Assembly (NCBI GenBank): GCA_905209435.1
Contig: CAJLTE010000017.1
Coordinates: 1 to 42,584 of the forward strand
DNA: 42,584 bases
From: an uncultured Blautia sp.
GTDB lineage: Bacteria > Bacillota_A > Clostridia > Lachnospirales > Lachnospiraceae
Direction: 5' to 3'
Shown piece after piece: positions 33,708 to 42,584 of the stretch. Both the position numbers and the translations under genes were made by a program. Every line of letters begins with the position of its first letter. Within the stretch, counting starts at the first letter, position 1. Below the pieces are notes generated by a model. The model saw only the letters and a list, made by a program, of their open reading frames with translations, was not told the DNA's origin and ran no database searches.

Positions 33708-35192
33708 TTAAGCTTTTCTCCTCTTCATCCAGACTACAAATCCTACAACCAGGAAGAATCCAGGGATCAGACCGATGGTGCAGATCTTCCAGAATGCAGC
33801 GTCATAATCTGTAAGTGTCAGATAAGATACAGACAGGCTCTTGGATGGAATAGATACTGTTGCGCTGTCTTCTGTATCTGTCATCCACTTCAGGGATTCG
33901 ATGATCAGCTTTTCGTTACCGCCGGATACCATCTGGTTTACCTGTGATTCCATCAGATTGGAAGTTGAATAGTAAACGATCTGAGTTTCTTTATCATTGT
34001 CCAGAGTTTCTGTAATGCTTACTCCCAGATCAAACGGACCATCTTCATCTCCGTCTTCTTTCTCTAATGTTTCACTGTTCAGATCTGTTTTGGAATATGC
34101 CTGGTCTGATGTAGTAAGAATGCTATTGATGGTTACAGTATCTCTTACATCATCCATTTTCTTGATTCCCTGCGCATATGGTGCAAGTACATAATAGCCG
34201 CCTGAAGCAGTCTCAGAGCTTGCATCTGTGCTGTTGATAGTAGGAACCAGATAATATGGCATCTGCATTGCATAATGCTGATTGTCACCCTCAAATACGA
34301 TTCCGCTGACTCTCTGAACGCCATAGTTCTCCAGAACTGCGTCAAAGTTTGGCAGGTCTTCTGTTGTGTAATCAGAGAAGATCATTGCTTTTCCACCGTT
34401 TTCAAGATATTCGATGATAGCATTCTTTTCATCCTCGGAAATATCTGTGGATGGGGAATCGATGAACAGGCAGTCTGCATCATCCGGAACGCTTCCCTCT
34501 GTAAGGAGATTCAGAGACTGAATGTCCATGTTTGCTTTCTCGATATCTTCTTTGATGGTAGAATCCATCTCTTTCTCGCCATGTCCCTCAAGTGTATACA
34601 GGATTGGGAGATTTTCTGATGTTACATATCCGATTGCACTTGTGATCTGACCCTCGCCATCGAAACCGGTGGTCTGATAGCTGTAGGTCTGGTAATCCAT
34701 TGTACTTTCGTAAATATTATTGTAGTCAATAACTTTATTTCTGTCTCCGCATACAACGATCAGGCTGTTTGCAGAAATATCATCGCTTGTATATTGAGTT
34801 ACAAATTTAGGATTTACTACAGGGTCTTTATGCTCTACTTTAATATGTTTGGATGCATCTTCATATCGCTTAAGCAGATTTGTAATATTTTCATCCTCTG
34901 ATCCGCTCTGTGCGATCTGATAAATCGTTACATCTTTGTCCAGATCTTTCAGCATTGCTTTCGTATCATCACCGATACTGTAAAGCTTCTGACTGCTGAT
35001 ATCAATTTCTGAATATTTGGATGGAATCGTGCTTACGATCATATTGATCACTACTACTACTGCAATAAATATCACCGACATTACCATTGTATAGGATCCG
35101 TTTTTGATATGTTTCTTGCTGATAGTACCAATCAGTTTCTTTTTATCAAATTTCTTATGGTTATTGTTTTTCATCTTTTCTTTCAGTTTCAT
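33708..35192 (-). CDS. GldG-family ABC transporter auxiliary protein
   Basis: This 494-aa protein has a basic cytoplasmic N-terminus and a transmembrane segment at about residues 37-57 (VMSVIFIAVVVVINMIVSTI). The large extracytoplasmic domain is of the GldG/ABC_transp_aux type (LYTLEGHGEKEM, then DADCLFIDSPSTDISEDE and GGKAMIFSDY). A C-terminal membrane segment and RRK anchor follow. In Bacteroidetes GldG acts with GldA and GldF in gliding; in Firmicutes the role is undefined. AGGGAGGTGAA precedes the ATG, 17 bases after the permease stop. It forms a tight operon with its neighbours. Confidence 0.87.
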   Translation of the reverse strand: MKLKEKMKNNNHKKFDKKKLIGTISKKHIKNGSYTMVMSVIFIAVVVVINMIVSTIPSKYSEIDISSQKLYSIGDDTKAMLKDLDKDVTIYQIAQSGSEDENITNLLKRYEDASKHIKVEHKDPVVNPKFVTQYTSDDISANSLIVVCGDRNKVIDYNNIYESTMDYQTYSYQTTGFDGEGQITSAIGYVTSENLPILYTLEGHGEKEMDSTIKEDIEKANMDIQSLNLLTEGSVPDDADCLFIDSPSTDISEDEKNAIIEYLENGGKAMIFSDYTTEDLPNFDAVLENYGVQRVSGIVFEGDNQHYAMQMPYYLVPTINSTDASSETASGGYYVLAPYAQGIKKMDDVRDTVTINSILTTSDQAYSKTDLNSETLEKEDGDEDGPFDLGVSITETLDNDKETQIVYYSTSNLMESQVNQMVSGGNEKLIIESLKWMTDTEDSATVSIPSKSLSVSYLTLTDYDAAFWKICTIGLIPGFFLVVGFVVWMKRRKA

Positions 35193-35209
35193 TTTCTTTC
35201 ACCTCCCTA

Positions 35210-36073
35210 CTAATTCCAGCGTCTCTTCAGAATAGACTGTGTTGTAAGGAACAAGCATACAGCGATCACTGAAAGAAAATATACAATTCCTTTTATATCA
35301 AAAATGTTACTTGTAAAATTATCGAAATGTCCGCTCAGATTAAACACATCGAGTACTTTCTGGATTCCTCCTTCAAAAATGCTGGATTTCACAACGTAAA
35401 CAATGATCAGTGCTACCTCTCCAATCACACCAATTACTGCTGAAATCAAAACATTTTTGATCATTGTATAGATAATAATGGCTGCTGCCAGAATCAATAA
35501 TCCGAATGTCACACATGTGGACATTGATGTCTGGGAGAAAAATGAAGAAATACCATTCATCATATAGAAAGCAAATAAGAGAACAAAAGTAAGTACTGCT
35601 GCAATCACCTGGCTCTCAGTTAGAGCTGACATAAATACACCGATCGCAATATTTGCACATCCAAGAAGAAAGAAGCCCAGAACTGCTGTATAAGCAGATG
35701 CAAAAGCTACTGTACCGAACTTGGACATGATCAGCGGATAAGTGCACATAACTGCCATAGGAATGGCAAATACCGTTATCAGTGCAAGATATTTACCGAT
35801 TACAATACCGCCAACGGAAACAGGTGCTGTTAAAAGCAGCTGATCTGTTTTCTGCTTTCTCTCTTCTGCAAGTACACGCATGGTCAGGATTGGTACTCCT
35901 ATCAGAAACACAAAGGTAATAGCATTTAAAGTATACTCAAATTTCGGATATGCTGCTGAGAGCTGATATGCTGAAAAATAAATACCTGCCAGTACAAGGA
36001 TAAAAAAGATAAATAAATATCCTACCATGGATGTCAGGTAGCTCTTCAGCTCTCTTTTATATATAGCTGTCAT
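35210..36073 (-). CDS. ABC-2 type permease (GldF/NosY-like)
   Basis: This integral membrane protein (287 aa) has six predicted membrane segments. It starts with a short cytoplasmic stretch (IYKRELKSYLTS) and carries the ABC-2 permease motif near EERKQKTDQLLLTAPV, where a coupling region contacts the ATPase. It corresponds to GldF-type permeases. GGGGGAG precedes the ATG, and the gene lies two bases after the ATPase stop, so the pair must be co-translated. It likely dimerises with the downstream accessory proteins as part of one export or mechanical complex. Confidence 0.9.
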   Translation of the reverse strand: MTAIYKRELKSYLTSMVGYLFIFFILVLAGIYFSAYQLSAAYPKFEYTLNAITFVFLIGVPILTMRVLAEERKQKTDQLLLTAPVSVGGIVIGKYLALITVFAIPMAVMCTYPLIMSKFGTVAFASAYTAVLGFFLLGCANIAIGVFMSALTESQVIAAVLTFVLLFAFYMMNGISSFFSQTSMSTCVTFGLLILAAAIIIYTMIKNVLISAVIGVIGEVALIIVYVVKSSIFEGGIQKVLDVFNLSGHFDNFTSNIFDIKGIVYFLSVIAVCLFLTTQSILKRRWN

Positions 36074-36075
36074 GG

Positions 36076-37140
36076 TTATTTTTCTCCCCCTTTATCATTA
36101 TTCTGTTGTTCTGGTTTTTCTGCCGCTGTCTGTTTCACGTTTTTTTCTTCTGTCTCAGCATCTTTATTTTCAAGTGTATCCTGTGCTGTTTCTGCTGATC
36201 CCGGTTTATCAGATTCAGTGAGTTCAAGGAAGATTTCCTCAAGGGATACTTTCTTGGACTTCATCTCATAAATCGGACTGTTGATTTCTGCCATCTTATA
36301 GAATACTTTTTCTCTGATATCATTCTGCTCTTCCGTAGAAACTTTCGCGCTCCAGAGGTTCTGTTTTTCATCTTTTTCAATAGTCATACTATTGACACCC
36401 TCAATATCCTCGAGAGCCTGTTTAATCTGTGACTGCTCTCCTTTAATGAGCATTTCCAGAGTATTGGAACCTTCTGCCAGCTTTCCAAGATTCTCAGGTG
36501 TATCGCTGGCTACCAGTTTTCCGTGAGAAATGATCAGCACATAGTCACATACAGCGCTTACTTCAGAAAGTATATGTGAACTGAGGATAACTGTATGTTT
36601 CTTTTTTAAGTCTTTAATTAATGTTCGGATTTCAATAATCTGTTTCGGATCGAGTCCTACAGTCGGCTCATCCAGAATAATCACTTCCGGATATCCCATG
36701 ATTGCCTCTGCAAGTCCGACTCTCTGTCTGTAACCTTTTGACAGATTCTTTATCAGACGGTTTCGCATATCGGAAATCTTTACCATGTCCATGACTTCTT
36801 CAATCATGTTTGCTTTTTGGTCTTTTGGAATTTTTTTAAGATCTGCTACAAACTTCATGTACTCCAGAACAGTCATATCAAAATAGACCGGCGGCTGTTC
36901 CGGCAGATAACCAATACATTTCTTTGCTGCTTCCGGTTCTTCAAGGATATCATGTCCGTCAATCTTAACGGTTCCTTCTGTGGATGCGATGTATCCTGTT
37001 ATCATGTTCATTGTGGTGGATTTTCCAGCGCCGTTTGGTCCAAGAAATCCATAAATTTTGCCTTTCTCTATTTTAAAGGAAAGGTGGTCAACTGCCGTAT
37101 GGTCACCATATCGTTTGACCAGATTGTTTACTTCAATCAA
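36076..37140 (-). CDS. ABC transporter ATPase (GldA-like), first gene of operon
   Basis: This 354-aa ATP-binding subunit has Walker A (GPNGAGKSTTMNMI), Q-loop (LPEQPPVYFD), signature (LSKGYRQRVGLAEA), Walker B (VIILDEPTVGLDP) and the switch histidine (SSHILSEV). A C-terminal extension with a Gln/Lys/Glu-rich tail (about residues 305-354) is longer than usual for exporters. It appears to start at TTG (37140) with GGAGGAG upstream; no ATG lies nearby in frame. A hairpin in the leader (37182-37223) may attenuate the operon. Confidence 0.93.
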   Translation of the reverse strand: MIEVNNLVKRYGDHTAVDHLSFKIEKGKIYGFLGPNGAGKSTTMNMITGYIASTEGTVKIDGHDILEEPEAAKKCIGYLPEQPPVYFDMTVLEYMKFVADLKKIPKDQKANMIEEVMDMVKISDMRNRLIKNLSKGYRQRVGLAEAIMGYPEVIILDEPTVGLDPKQIIEIRTLIKDLKKKHTVILSSHILSEVSAVCDYVLIISHGKLVASDTPENLGKLAEGSNTLEMLIKGEQSQIKQALEDIEGVNSMTIEKDEKQNLWSAKVSTEEQNDIREKVFYKMAEINSPIYEMKSKKVSLEEIFLELTESDKPGSAETAQDTLENKDAETEEKNVKQTAAEKPEQQNNDKGGEK

Positions 37141-37181
37141 TGTGTTCTCCTCCTTTTAATTTTCGCCAAAAAATATAGAAA

Positions 37182-37223
37182 ATGTCCCCAGGTGAAACAG
37201 AGAATGGGGGAACCCGAGGACAT
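37182..37223 (-). promoter_or_regulatory. Leader hairpin of the Gld-like operon
   Basis: ATGTCC (37182-37187) and GGACAT (37218-37223) close a larger hairpin whose inner part is G/C-rich (GGGGGAACCC on the plus strand). On the minus strand it is followed by TTTTC and ATTTTTT, so it resembles a weak terminator or attenuator before the ATPase gene. Confidence 0.4.
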
Positions 37224-37300
37224 CTCTATAAAAATAGTTTATGATGAAGTTGTGATGAAATTAGGATAAAAGTGTGATTATTCTGTGATGTTTGTGTGAG

Positions 37301-37359
37301 AAAAAATAGCCACCCCGGAATCCGGCATGTTTATACCGAAATTTTTCATGGGGCAGCTA
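37301..37359 (-). terminator. Intrinsic terminator of rsmG
   Basis: On the minus strand TAGCTGCCCC pairs with GGGGTGGCTA (two G-U pairs) and six T follow. It lies 70 bases after the rsmG stop and separates the mnm/rsmG genes from the Gld-like operon. Confidence 0.75.
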
Positions 37360-37379
37360 CTGTTTTATTGTTGATTTTC

Positions 37380-37421
37380 GTAACTATTCAGCAGTCAACT
37401 GTAAAGATACTGAACAGTTAC
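37380..37421. repeat. Hairpin repeat family 2, copy 2
   Basis: GTAACTATTCAGCA and TACTGAACAGTTAC (37408-37421) match the copy at 21047-21091 in sequence and orientation, including the flanking TTTTC and the GTAAAGATACTGAACAG arm. Confidence 0.75.
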
Positions 37422-37429
37422 AACTTTTT

Positions 37430-38152
37430 CTATGATAATGGTTCTTTTAATGGTGTTCCTGCTTTACGCGGGTACTTTCCTGGTGTGGGTTTCTTCTTAT
37501 CTATGATGACAAGTGATCGATCAATCTCGGAATCCGGGAGCTTAAAGTATGTGATATCTTTCACCTGACCACCAAGGATTTTGATTGCTTTTTCTGCTTC
37601 TTTTGCTTCTTCCTGTACAGTTCCTGATTTATAGGAAATGAATGTTCCACCTGTTTTTACATAAGGAAGACAATATTCTGACAGGGTTGCAAGGTTTGAT
37701 ACTGCTCTGGATACGCAAAGATCGTATTTCTCACGGTATTCTTTGTTCTTTGCATACTCTTCCGCTCTTCCGTGTATGGCCTTGATTCCCTCTAACCCTA
37801 GAAGCTGGAAGCTTTCTTCAAGAAAGTTTACTCTCTTCTTCAGTGAATCCAGAAGGCATGCTTCCAAGTGTGGAAATGCAATTTTTAATGGAACTCCCGG
37901 AAATCCGGCACCTGTGCCGATGTCCATGAGTGTTTTTACTTTTGTCATATCGACTGCTTTTACACAGGCAAGGCTGTCCAGAAAGTGCTTTGTAAGTACC
38001 TCCTCGAATTCTGTGATTCCTGTCAGGTTCATAACTTTATTCTTCTCTACCAGAAATTCATAGAACTGGATGAATTGTTTTTTCTGCTTTTCGCTTAATT
38101 CTATGCCCAGTTCTCTGCATCCATTTTCCAGTGTTGACAGATTATATGGCAT
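37430..38152 (-). CDS. rsmG: 16S rRNA (guanine-527-N7)-methyltransferase
   Basis: This 240-aa SAM-dependent methyltransferase modifies G527 of 16S rRNA. The SAM loop LMDIGTGAGFPGVPLKIAFP is near residues 70-90, preceded by MNLTGI...HFLDSLAC and followed by VSRAVSNLATLSEYCLPYV, all RsmG hallmarks. GGAGAAAAAG precedes the ATG. It follows mnmG after an unusual 286-base gap (38153-38438) that is strongly pyrimidine-rich on the plus strand, with no gene or clear hairpin. It has a terminator downstream, so it is cut off from parAB. Confidence 0.96.
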   Translation of the reverse strand: MPYNLSTLENGCRELGIELSEKQKKQFIQFYEFLVEKNKVMNLTGITEFEEVLTKHFLDSLACVKAVDMTKVKTLMDIGTGAGFPGVPLKIAFPHLEACLLDSLKKRVNFLEESFQLLGLEGIKAIHGRAEEYAKNKEYREKYDLCVSRAVSNLATLSEYCLPYVKTGGTFISYKSGTVQEEAKEAEKAIKILGGQVKDITYFKLPDSEIDRSLVIIDKKKPTPGKYPRKAGTPLKEPLS

Positions 38153-38438
38153 GTCACTTTTTCTCCTTTTTATTTGCTGTTTTCTGTTAGTTCTATATTC
38201 CTATTATCTGCGCTTGTTATTATCTTTTCTTCGCCTTTTATTACCATTATATTATACCGGTTTCTTTTACAGTTTTTTGCTATTTTTCTCTGTTTTTTGC
38301 CGCTATGTTTTATATTTCCTCTTTGTTTTGTATTCTTTTATTGCTGTTTTTAGTACGATATATAGTCCTATTTTTACATTTTAAGTTCTATATATTGTAC
38401 TTATTGTCATTTTAAAGTACTTTATATGGTATTTTCTC

Positions 38439-40313
38439 TCATTTTGTGCTTGAAAGATAAACCAACAGAACAGATATATCTGCCGGGGAAACTCCGGAAA
38501 TACGGGAAGCCTGACCAATTGAAATCGGTCTATATAATTCCAGTTTCTGTCGTGCCTCAATTCTTAAACTTCCTACTTTTTCGTAGTCAATATCTACAGG
38601 AATTTTTTTAGCTTCCAGCTTCTTAAACTGTTCTACCTGCTTTAACTGTCTGCGGATATAACCATCGTACTTAATGTTAATATTTACCTGTTCCTGCACA
38701 TCCCATGGAAGTTCCTGGCGATCTTTATCGATCGGTGCAATTGCTTCATAGGAAAGTTCCGGACGGCGGATCAGCTCTGCAAGTGTTGTTCCTGATTTCA
38801 GCAGTGTACTTCCGTATTTCTCCAGAAGATCCTGAACCTCTTTACTTGTGCCTATATGTGTATGCTCAATTCGTTCGATTTCTTTTGCGATCTCATCTTC
38901 TTTTGTAAGGACTTTCTGGTACTCTTCTTCGCTGATGAGGCCTACCTGATAACCTTTCTTACGAAGTCTCAGATCTGCATTATCCTGACGGAGAAGAAGT
39001 CTGTATTCAGCCCTGCTGGTCATCATACGATATGGTTCATGATTCTCTTTTGTTACAAGATCATCAATAAGAACGCCGATATATGCCTCTGAACGGTCCA
39101 GAATCAGTTGTTCCTGTCCTTTCACTTCCATGGCCGCATTAATTCCCGCGATCAGCCCCTGTGCTGCTGCTTCCTCATATCCGGAACTTCCGTTAAACTG
39201 ACCACCGCTGAACAACCCTTTGATCTTCTTAAATTCCAGTGTCGGATATAACTGGCGCGGATTAATACAGTCGTATTCAATGGCATATGCATTCTTTACG
39301 ATTTTCGCATGTTCCAAGCCTGGCACAGAGTGATACATTTCTTCCTGTACGTCCTCCGGGAGAGAACTGGACATTCCGCCGATGTACATTTCATTTGTAT
39401 AAAGTCCCTCTGGCTCGATAAATACCTGATGTCGGTCTTTATCTGCGAAACGGACTACTTTATCCTCGATAGACGGACAGTAACGCGGGCCTGTCCCCTC
39501 GATCATACCGGAATATAATGGAGAACGGTCAAGGTTTGCACGGATAATTTCGTGTGTTTTTTCGTTTGTGTAGGTTAACCAGCAGGACTTCTGTTCGATC
39601 TGAACGTCTTCTGGGTTGGTTGAGAATGAGAAAGGTACAACTCTCTCATCGCCAAACTGCTCTTCCATTTTGCTGTAATCAATAGTATTTCCTGCAATAC
39701 GGGCCGGAGTTCCTGTTTTGAAACGGAACATTTCGATTCCCAGTTCTTTCAGGGAATCTGTAAGATAGTTCGCTGCCTGGAGGCCGTTCGGACCTGTATA
39801 ATTGCTCACATCACCATAAATACATCTTGCTTTCAGATAAGTTCCCGTGCAAAGGACTACCGCTTTACAGTTATAAATGGCACCTGAATAGGTTTTTACA
39901 CCTGTAATCTTACCGTCTTCAACAAGAAGTTTCGTTACCTCCCCCTGTTTAATAGTAAGATTCGGGGTGTTTTCCAGTGTTTTTCTCATTTCAGTACTGT
40001 AGGCCTGTTTATCTGCCTGGGCACGAAGGGAATGGACTGCAGGACCTTTGGAGCAGTTAAGCATTTTTGACTGAATAAAGGTCTTGTCGATGTTCTTTCC
40101 CATTTCGCCGCCAAGGGCATCCAGTTCTCTTACCAGATGACCTTTGGAGCTGCCGCCTACGTTCGGGTTACATGGCATTAATGCAATGCTGTCTACACTT
40201 ACAGTGAACATAATCGTATTCAGACCGAGACGCGCACCTGCAAGGGCTGCCTCACAACCGGCATGGCCGGCGCCGACTACGACGATATCATAATCTTCTA
40301 CTAAAGTCTTCAT
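38439..40313 (-). CDS. mnmG: tRNA uridine 5-carboxymethylaminomethyl modification enzyme MnmG (GidA)
   Basis: This FAD-binding subunit (624 aa) works with MnmE to modify wobble uridine 34 of several tRNAs. The FAD loop [20 protein letters not shown] is at the N-terminus. Other hallmarks: [22 protein letters not shown] (catalytic cysteine region), KTGTPARI, and [18 protein letters not shown]. The C-terminal helical domain binds MnmE and tRNA ([33 protein letters not shown]). The start at 40313 follows GAGGAGAA; the longer frame from 40370 overlaps the mnmE end and is rejected. It is 68 bases after mnmE. Confidence 0.97.
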   Translation of the reverse strand: MKTLVEDYDIVVVGAGHAGCEAALAGARLGLNTIMFTVSVDSIALMPCNPNVGGSSKGHLVRELDALGGEMGKNIDKTFIQSKMLNCSKGPAVHSLRAQADKQAYSTEMRKTLENTPNLTIKQGEVTKLLVEDGKITGVKTYSGAIYNCKAVVLCTGTYLKARCIYGDVSNYTGPNGLQAANYLTDSLKELGIEMFRFKTGTPARIAGNTIDYSKMEEQFGDERVVPFSFSTNPEDVQIEQKSCWLTYTNEKTHEIIRANLDRSPLYSGMIEGTGPRYCPSIEDKVVRFADKDRHQVFIEPEGLYTNEMYIGGMSSSLPEDVQEEMYHSVPGLEHAKIVKNAYAIEYDCINPRQLYPTLEFKKIKGLFSGGQFNGSSGYEEAAAQGLIAGINAAMEVKGQEQLILDRSEAYIGVLIDDLVTKENHEPYRMMTSRAEYRLLLRQDNADLRLRKKGYQVGLISEEEYQKVLTKEDEIAKEIERIEHTHIGTSKEVQDLLEKYGSTLLKSGTTLAELIRRPELSYEAIAPIDKDRQELPWDVQEQVNINIKYDGYIRRQLKQVEQFKKLEAKKIPVDIDYEKVGSLRIEARQKLELYRPISIGQASRISGVSPADISVLLVYLSSTK

Positions 40314-40381
40314 TTTTTCTCCTCTTGTTCTATTATACAATCTATTTATCTGAAAAATCGCCGCGGACAATTTTTTCTTTA

Positions 40382-41755
40382 TTATTTGCCCATACAGAAC
40401 TTACTGAATATCTCATTTACCAGATCTTCTCCGACAGACTCTCCAAGAATCTTTCCCAGATTCTCATATGCGTTCATCAGATCAATGGAAAAGAAGTCCT
40501 CCGGCATTCCCATTTCAATACTGTTTCTGACCAAATCAAGACTCTTATCTGCTTCTTCCAGCGCAGCTTTATGGCGGGCGTTTGTTATATATACTTCATC
40601 ATTAAACGACAGATCGCCGCCAAAAAACATTTCTTTGATCTGTTCTTCCAGCTCTGCAATTCCTTTTTCTTCTTTTGCAGAAATCGGAATAACCGGATGT
40701 CCTGTTTTTTCTTTCAGAAGTTCCGGCTGGATCACTGGTGTAAGGTCAGTTTTATTATACAGGATAATCGCCTTTTTTCCAGTAAGCATGGTCATAATTT
40801 CTTCGTCATTTTCGTCAAGCGGTACAGAAGAATCTACCACATAAAGGATCAGATCTGCATTCTGTGCCATTTCTCTGGCTCTGTCTACTCCAATCTTCTC
40901 TACAATGTCTTTAGTCTCACGGATTCCAGCTGTATCAATGATCTTCAAGGAGATACCGTGGAGTGTGATGTATTCTTCCAGGATGTCTCTGGTTGTTCCT
41001 GCGATATCTGTTACAATGGCACGATTTTCTCCGATCAGAAGATTCAGCAGGGATGATTTTCCGGCATTTGGTTTTCCAAGGATGACCGTCTGAATTCCCT
41101 CCTGGATCATCTTTCCGTCGGAGGAAGTTTTCAACAGTCGTTTCACTTCTTTTTGCTCGTTATCCACAACTTCCAGAAGCTGTTGGGGATATCCGTCCAG
41201 ACTGATGTGTTCCGGGTCGTCAAGTGCCGATTCAATATAGGCAATATGGTAAATCAGTTTCTCTCTGATTTCGCGGATTGCTTTCTGCACAGAACCTCTG
41301 AGTTGATCCATGGAGCTTCGCAGAGCGTATTCGCTCTTTGCATGAATGACATCCATGACTGCTTCTGCCTGGGACAGATCCATTCGACCATTCAAAAATG
41401 CACGTTTGGTAAATTCTCCTGGTTCCGCTATCTGCGCTCCGTTCTTCAATACAGTTTCGAGAACTCTGCGCATAGCGTATACTCCGCCGTGGCAGTCGAT
41501 CTCTACAGTGTCCTCTCCTGTAAATGTTTTCGGTGCATGCATGATCATGACCAGAACCTCATCAATCAGTTCCTCTCCATCATAAATATATCCATAGTGG
41601 ATGGTATGAGTCGGAACTTCTTTTATATTTTTCTTCCCGCCTTTAGATCTGTAAACGCGGGAAATCACATCCATGGCGTTCTCTCCGCTGATACGGACAA
41701 TTCCGATTCCAGATGCGCTCATGGCTGTGGAAATTGCTGCAATTGTTGTTTCCAT
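40382..41755 (-). CDS. mnmE: tRNA modification GTPase MnmE (TrmE)
   Basis: This 457-aa potassium-dependent GTPase partners MnmG. An N-terminal formyl-THF-binding domain ([20 protein letters not shown], then [17 protein letters not shown]) is followed by a helical domain. The inserted G domain has [12 protein letters not shown] (G1), DIAGTTRD (G2), DTAGIRET (G3) and NKTD (G4). The protein ends in the catalytic motif CMGK, as expected (CxGK). The ATG at 41755 follows GAGGAGG; the longer frame lies upstream of that site and is rejected. Upstream is a 570-base gap separating it from jag. Confidence 0.97.
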   Translation of the reverse strand: METTIAAISTAMSASGIGIVRISGENAMDVISRVYRSKGGKKNIKEVPTHTIHYGYIYDGEELIDEVLVMIMHAPKTFTGEDTVEIDCHGGVYAMRRVLETVLKNGAQIAEPGEFTKRAFLNGRMDLSQAEAVMDVIHAKSEYALRSSMDQLRGSVQKAIREIREKLIYHIAYIESALDDPEHISLDGYPQQLLEVVDNEQKEVKRLLKTSSDGKMIQEGIQTVILGKPNAGKSSLLNLLIGENRAIVTDIAGTTRDILEEYITLHGISLKIIDTAGIRETKDIVEKIGVDRAREMAQNADLILYVVDSSVPLDENDEEIMTMLTGKKAIILYNKTDLTPVIQPELLKEKTGHPVIPISAKEEKGIAELEEQIKEMFFGGDLSFNDEVYITNARHKAALEEADKSLDLVRNSIEMGMPEDFFSIDLMNAYENLGKILGESVGEDLVNEIFSKFCMGK

Positions 41756-41835
41756 TTTTTCCTCCTCACTATTTCTCAATAACTTAAGTTCAATTTTAGA
41801 AAGCTGTATCTATTCAGTCTGTATTTTTATGTAAA

Positions 41836-41888
41836 TAACAGGAATATTACAGATCAGGTCTGTATTTTTCTTTGTAATATCCCTGTTA
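41836..41888. other. Inverted repeat upstream of mnmE
   Basis: TAACAGGAATATTACA and TGTAATATCCCTGTTA (near-perfect complements, one mismatch) are separated by 21 bases. There is no U run, so it is more likely a structured leader or operator than a terminator. Four GTTCAAT motifs lie nearby (41788, 41926, 41957, 41979). Confidence 0.45.
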
Positions 41889-42062
41889 TATACATAAATA
41901 TTTCTCTTCTGCTGCTTGTTTTTTTGTTCAATTTCTGTTTTATCCCACTATTTTAGGTTCAATTATTCTTTGCATTTAGTTCAATCTATTTTTTGTATTT
42001 CATCAGGAGATGTCGAACTTTTTTATAACCATAAAATATCCTTTTCTGTTTCCTGTATTTTC

Positions 42063-42114
42063 AGTCAAGCGGATATTCCCAATTGAAACAGGAGACTTAC
42101 TTGATTTGGTTAAG
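42063..42114. repeat. Short derivative of the dispersed repeat
   Basis: GTCAAGCGGATATTCCCAAT, GAAACAGGAGACTTACTTGA and TTTGGTTAAG reproduce the right end fused to the left end of the full element. Confidence 0.75.
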
Positions 42115-42234
42115 CTCTGCACATTTTATCAAAAAATGCTCAAAAAAGACATCTCTTACACTATAATTCCCCTAATATGACAGGAAATTTCGTCTCAATT
42201 CTCATTTTTATTATATTAACATTATTATGTTAAT

Positions 42235-42310
42235 ACAAAAAATGTTATCCCAAGTAAAAGTCCACACGCAAAGTTACGTGTTATTCACGCTTTCACCTAG
42301 AATAACATTC
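42235..42310 (-). terminator. Probable terminator of jag
   Basis: AATGTTAT (42241-42248) pairs with ATAACATT (42302-42309) around an inner hairpin (CACGTAAC / GCGTG region). A TTTTTT tract follows on the minus strand. It lies just after the jag stop. Confidence 0.65.
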
Positions 42311-42327
42311 TTTTTTATCTTACGCTA

Positions 42328-42584
42328 TTAATTTCTTTTTAATTTAACCACTACATGACGGTAAGGCTCTTCACCCTCACTGACTGTCTCAACGAATTTG
42401 TTTCCCTGAAGAGCAGAATGGATAATTCTTCTTTCATAAGGATTCATTGGCTCAAGAATAACCGGCTTGCGGGTTTTTCTTACTTTGTAAGCAATACCTC
42501 TTGCAAGGTTCTCAAGAGTCTCTTTACGACGCTTGCGGTAATCTTCTGTATCAAGTTTTACACGAATGTAATTTGATTTACCTT
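42328..42584 (-). CDS. jag: RNA-binding protein Jag/KhpB (C-terminal R3H part, truncated by window edge)
   Basis: The last 84 residues plus the stop of the SpoIIIJ-associated protein are present; the rest lies beyond the window. The visible part is the R3H domain: YRKRRKETLENLARG, KPVILEPMNPYERRIIHSAL and SEGEEPYRHVVV, which are near-invariant in Jag. The protein binds RNA and is linked with YidC/SpoIIIJ and cell-envelope control in Firmicutes. Its position before mnmE is the conserved origin-proximal order. Confidence 0.93.
   Translation of the reverse strand, partial: GKSNYIRVKLDTEDYRKRRKETLENLARGIAYKVRKTRKPVILEPMNPYERRIIHSALQGNKFVETVSEGEEPYRHVVVKLKRN

Noticed and set aside
36131..36142. 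A parS half-site (TGTTTCACGT) in the ABC ATPase gene
   Set aside because: Only one arm is present, so ParB binding is not expected.

Overview
The window is a chromosomal segment of a low-to-moderate G+C Clostridia genome, most likely a Lachnospiraceae member (Blautia/Ruminococcus/Dorea-like). The evidence is the family-typical small proteins (DUF3881-like, DUF4446), the helix-turn-helix/aminotransferase fusion and the AGGAGG-type ribosome binding sites. The genus is an inference. The right end has the conserved origin-proximal order jag (cut by the window edge), mnmE, mnmG, rsmG, then parA, parB, DUF4446 and serS. The replication origin is therefore expected just beyond the right edge. All but three genes are on the minus strand, reading away from that origin.

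Layout from left to right: a plus-strand cyclopropane fatty acid synthase; a HAD phosphatase/HPt pair; an HtrA-type membrane protease; a large secreted InlB-repeat/DUF5722 protein; signal peptidase I; a fused Xre-HTH/alanine-type aminotransferase; two complete paralogous aconitase-family (LeuC/LeuD-like) pairs; and a long nucleoside-salvage run (udp, deoC, cdd, add, deoB, a Crp/Fnr regulator, pnp). That run is headed by a nucleoside ABC transporter that appears broken by an internal deletion. A divergent secreted 5'-nucleotidase, tRNA-Arg(CCU), a DUF3881-like protein with serS, and the parAB module follow. An alpha/beta hydrolase and a four-gene Gld-like ABC operon sit between parA and rsmG, which are adjacent in many Firmicutes. 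The mnm genes and jag complete the window.

Functional themes: (1) Nucleotide scavenging. The secreted nucleotidase should release nucleosides, and the adjacent operon converts them to bases, (deoxy)ribose phosphates and glycolytic intermediates. The transporter linking the two has lost its ATPase, most of its binding lipoprotein and most of one permease, or the assembly is collapsed here. (2) Chromosome segregation. ParA and ParB are encoded here with eight parS sites (seven perfect over the 14-bp core, one with a single mismatch) packed into about 24 kb. One is inside a coding sequence and one is inside a terminator-like hairpin.

The most unusual non-coding signal is a dispersed structured repeat of about 160 bp. 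There are two full copies (10301-10460 and 12669-12827, inverted, flanking one leuCD pair) and about nine partial or internally deleted derivatives, all intergenic. The element folds into several hairpins, and differences between the two full copies preserve pairing, including one compensatory change. A second, shorter hairpin repeat occurs twice. I found no CRISPR array, prophage, transposase gene or rRNA.
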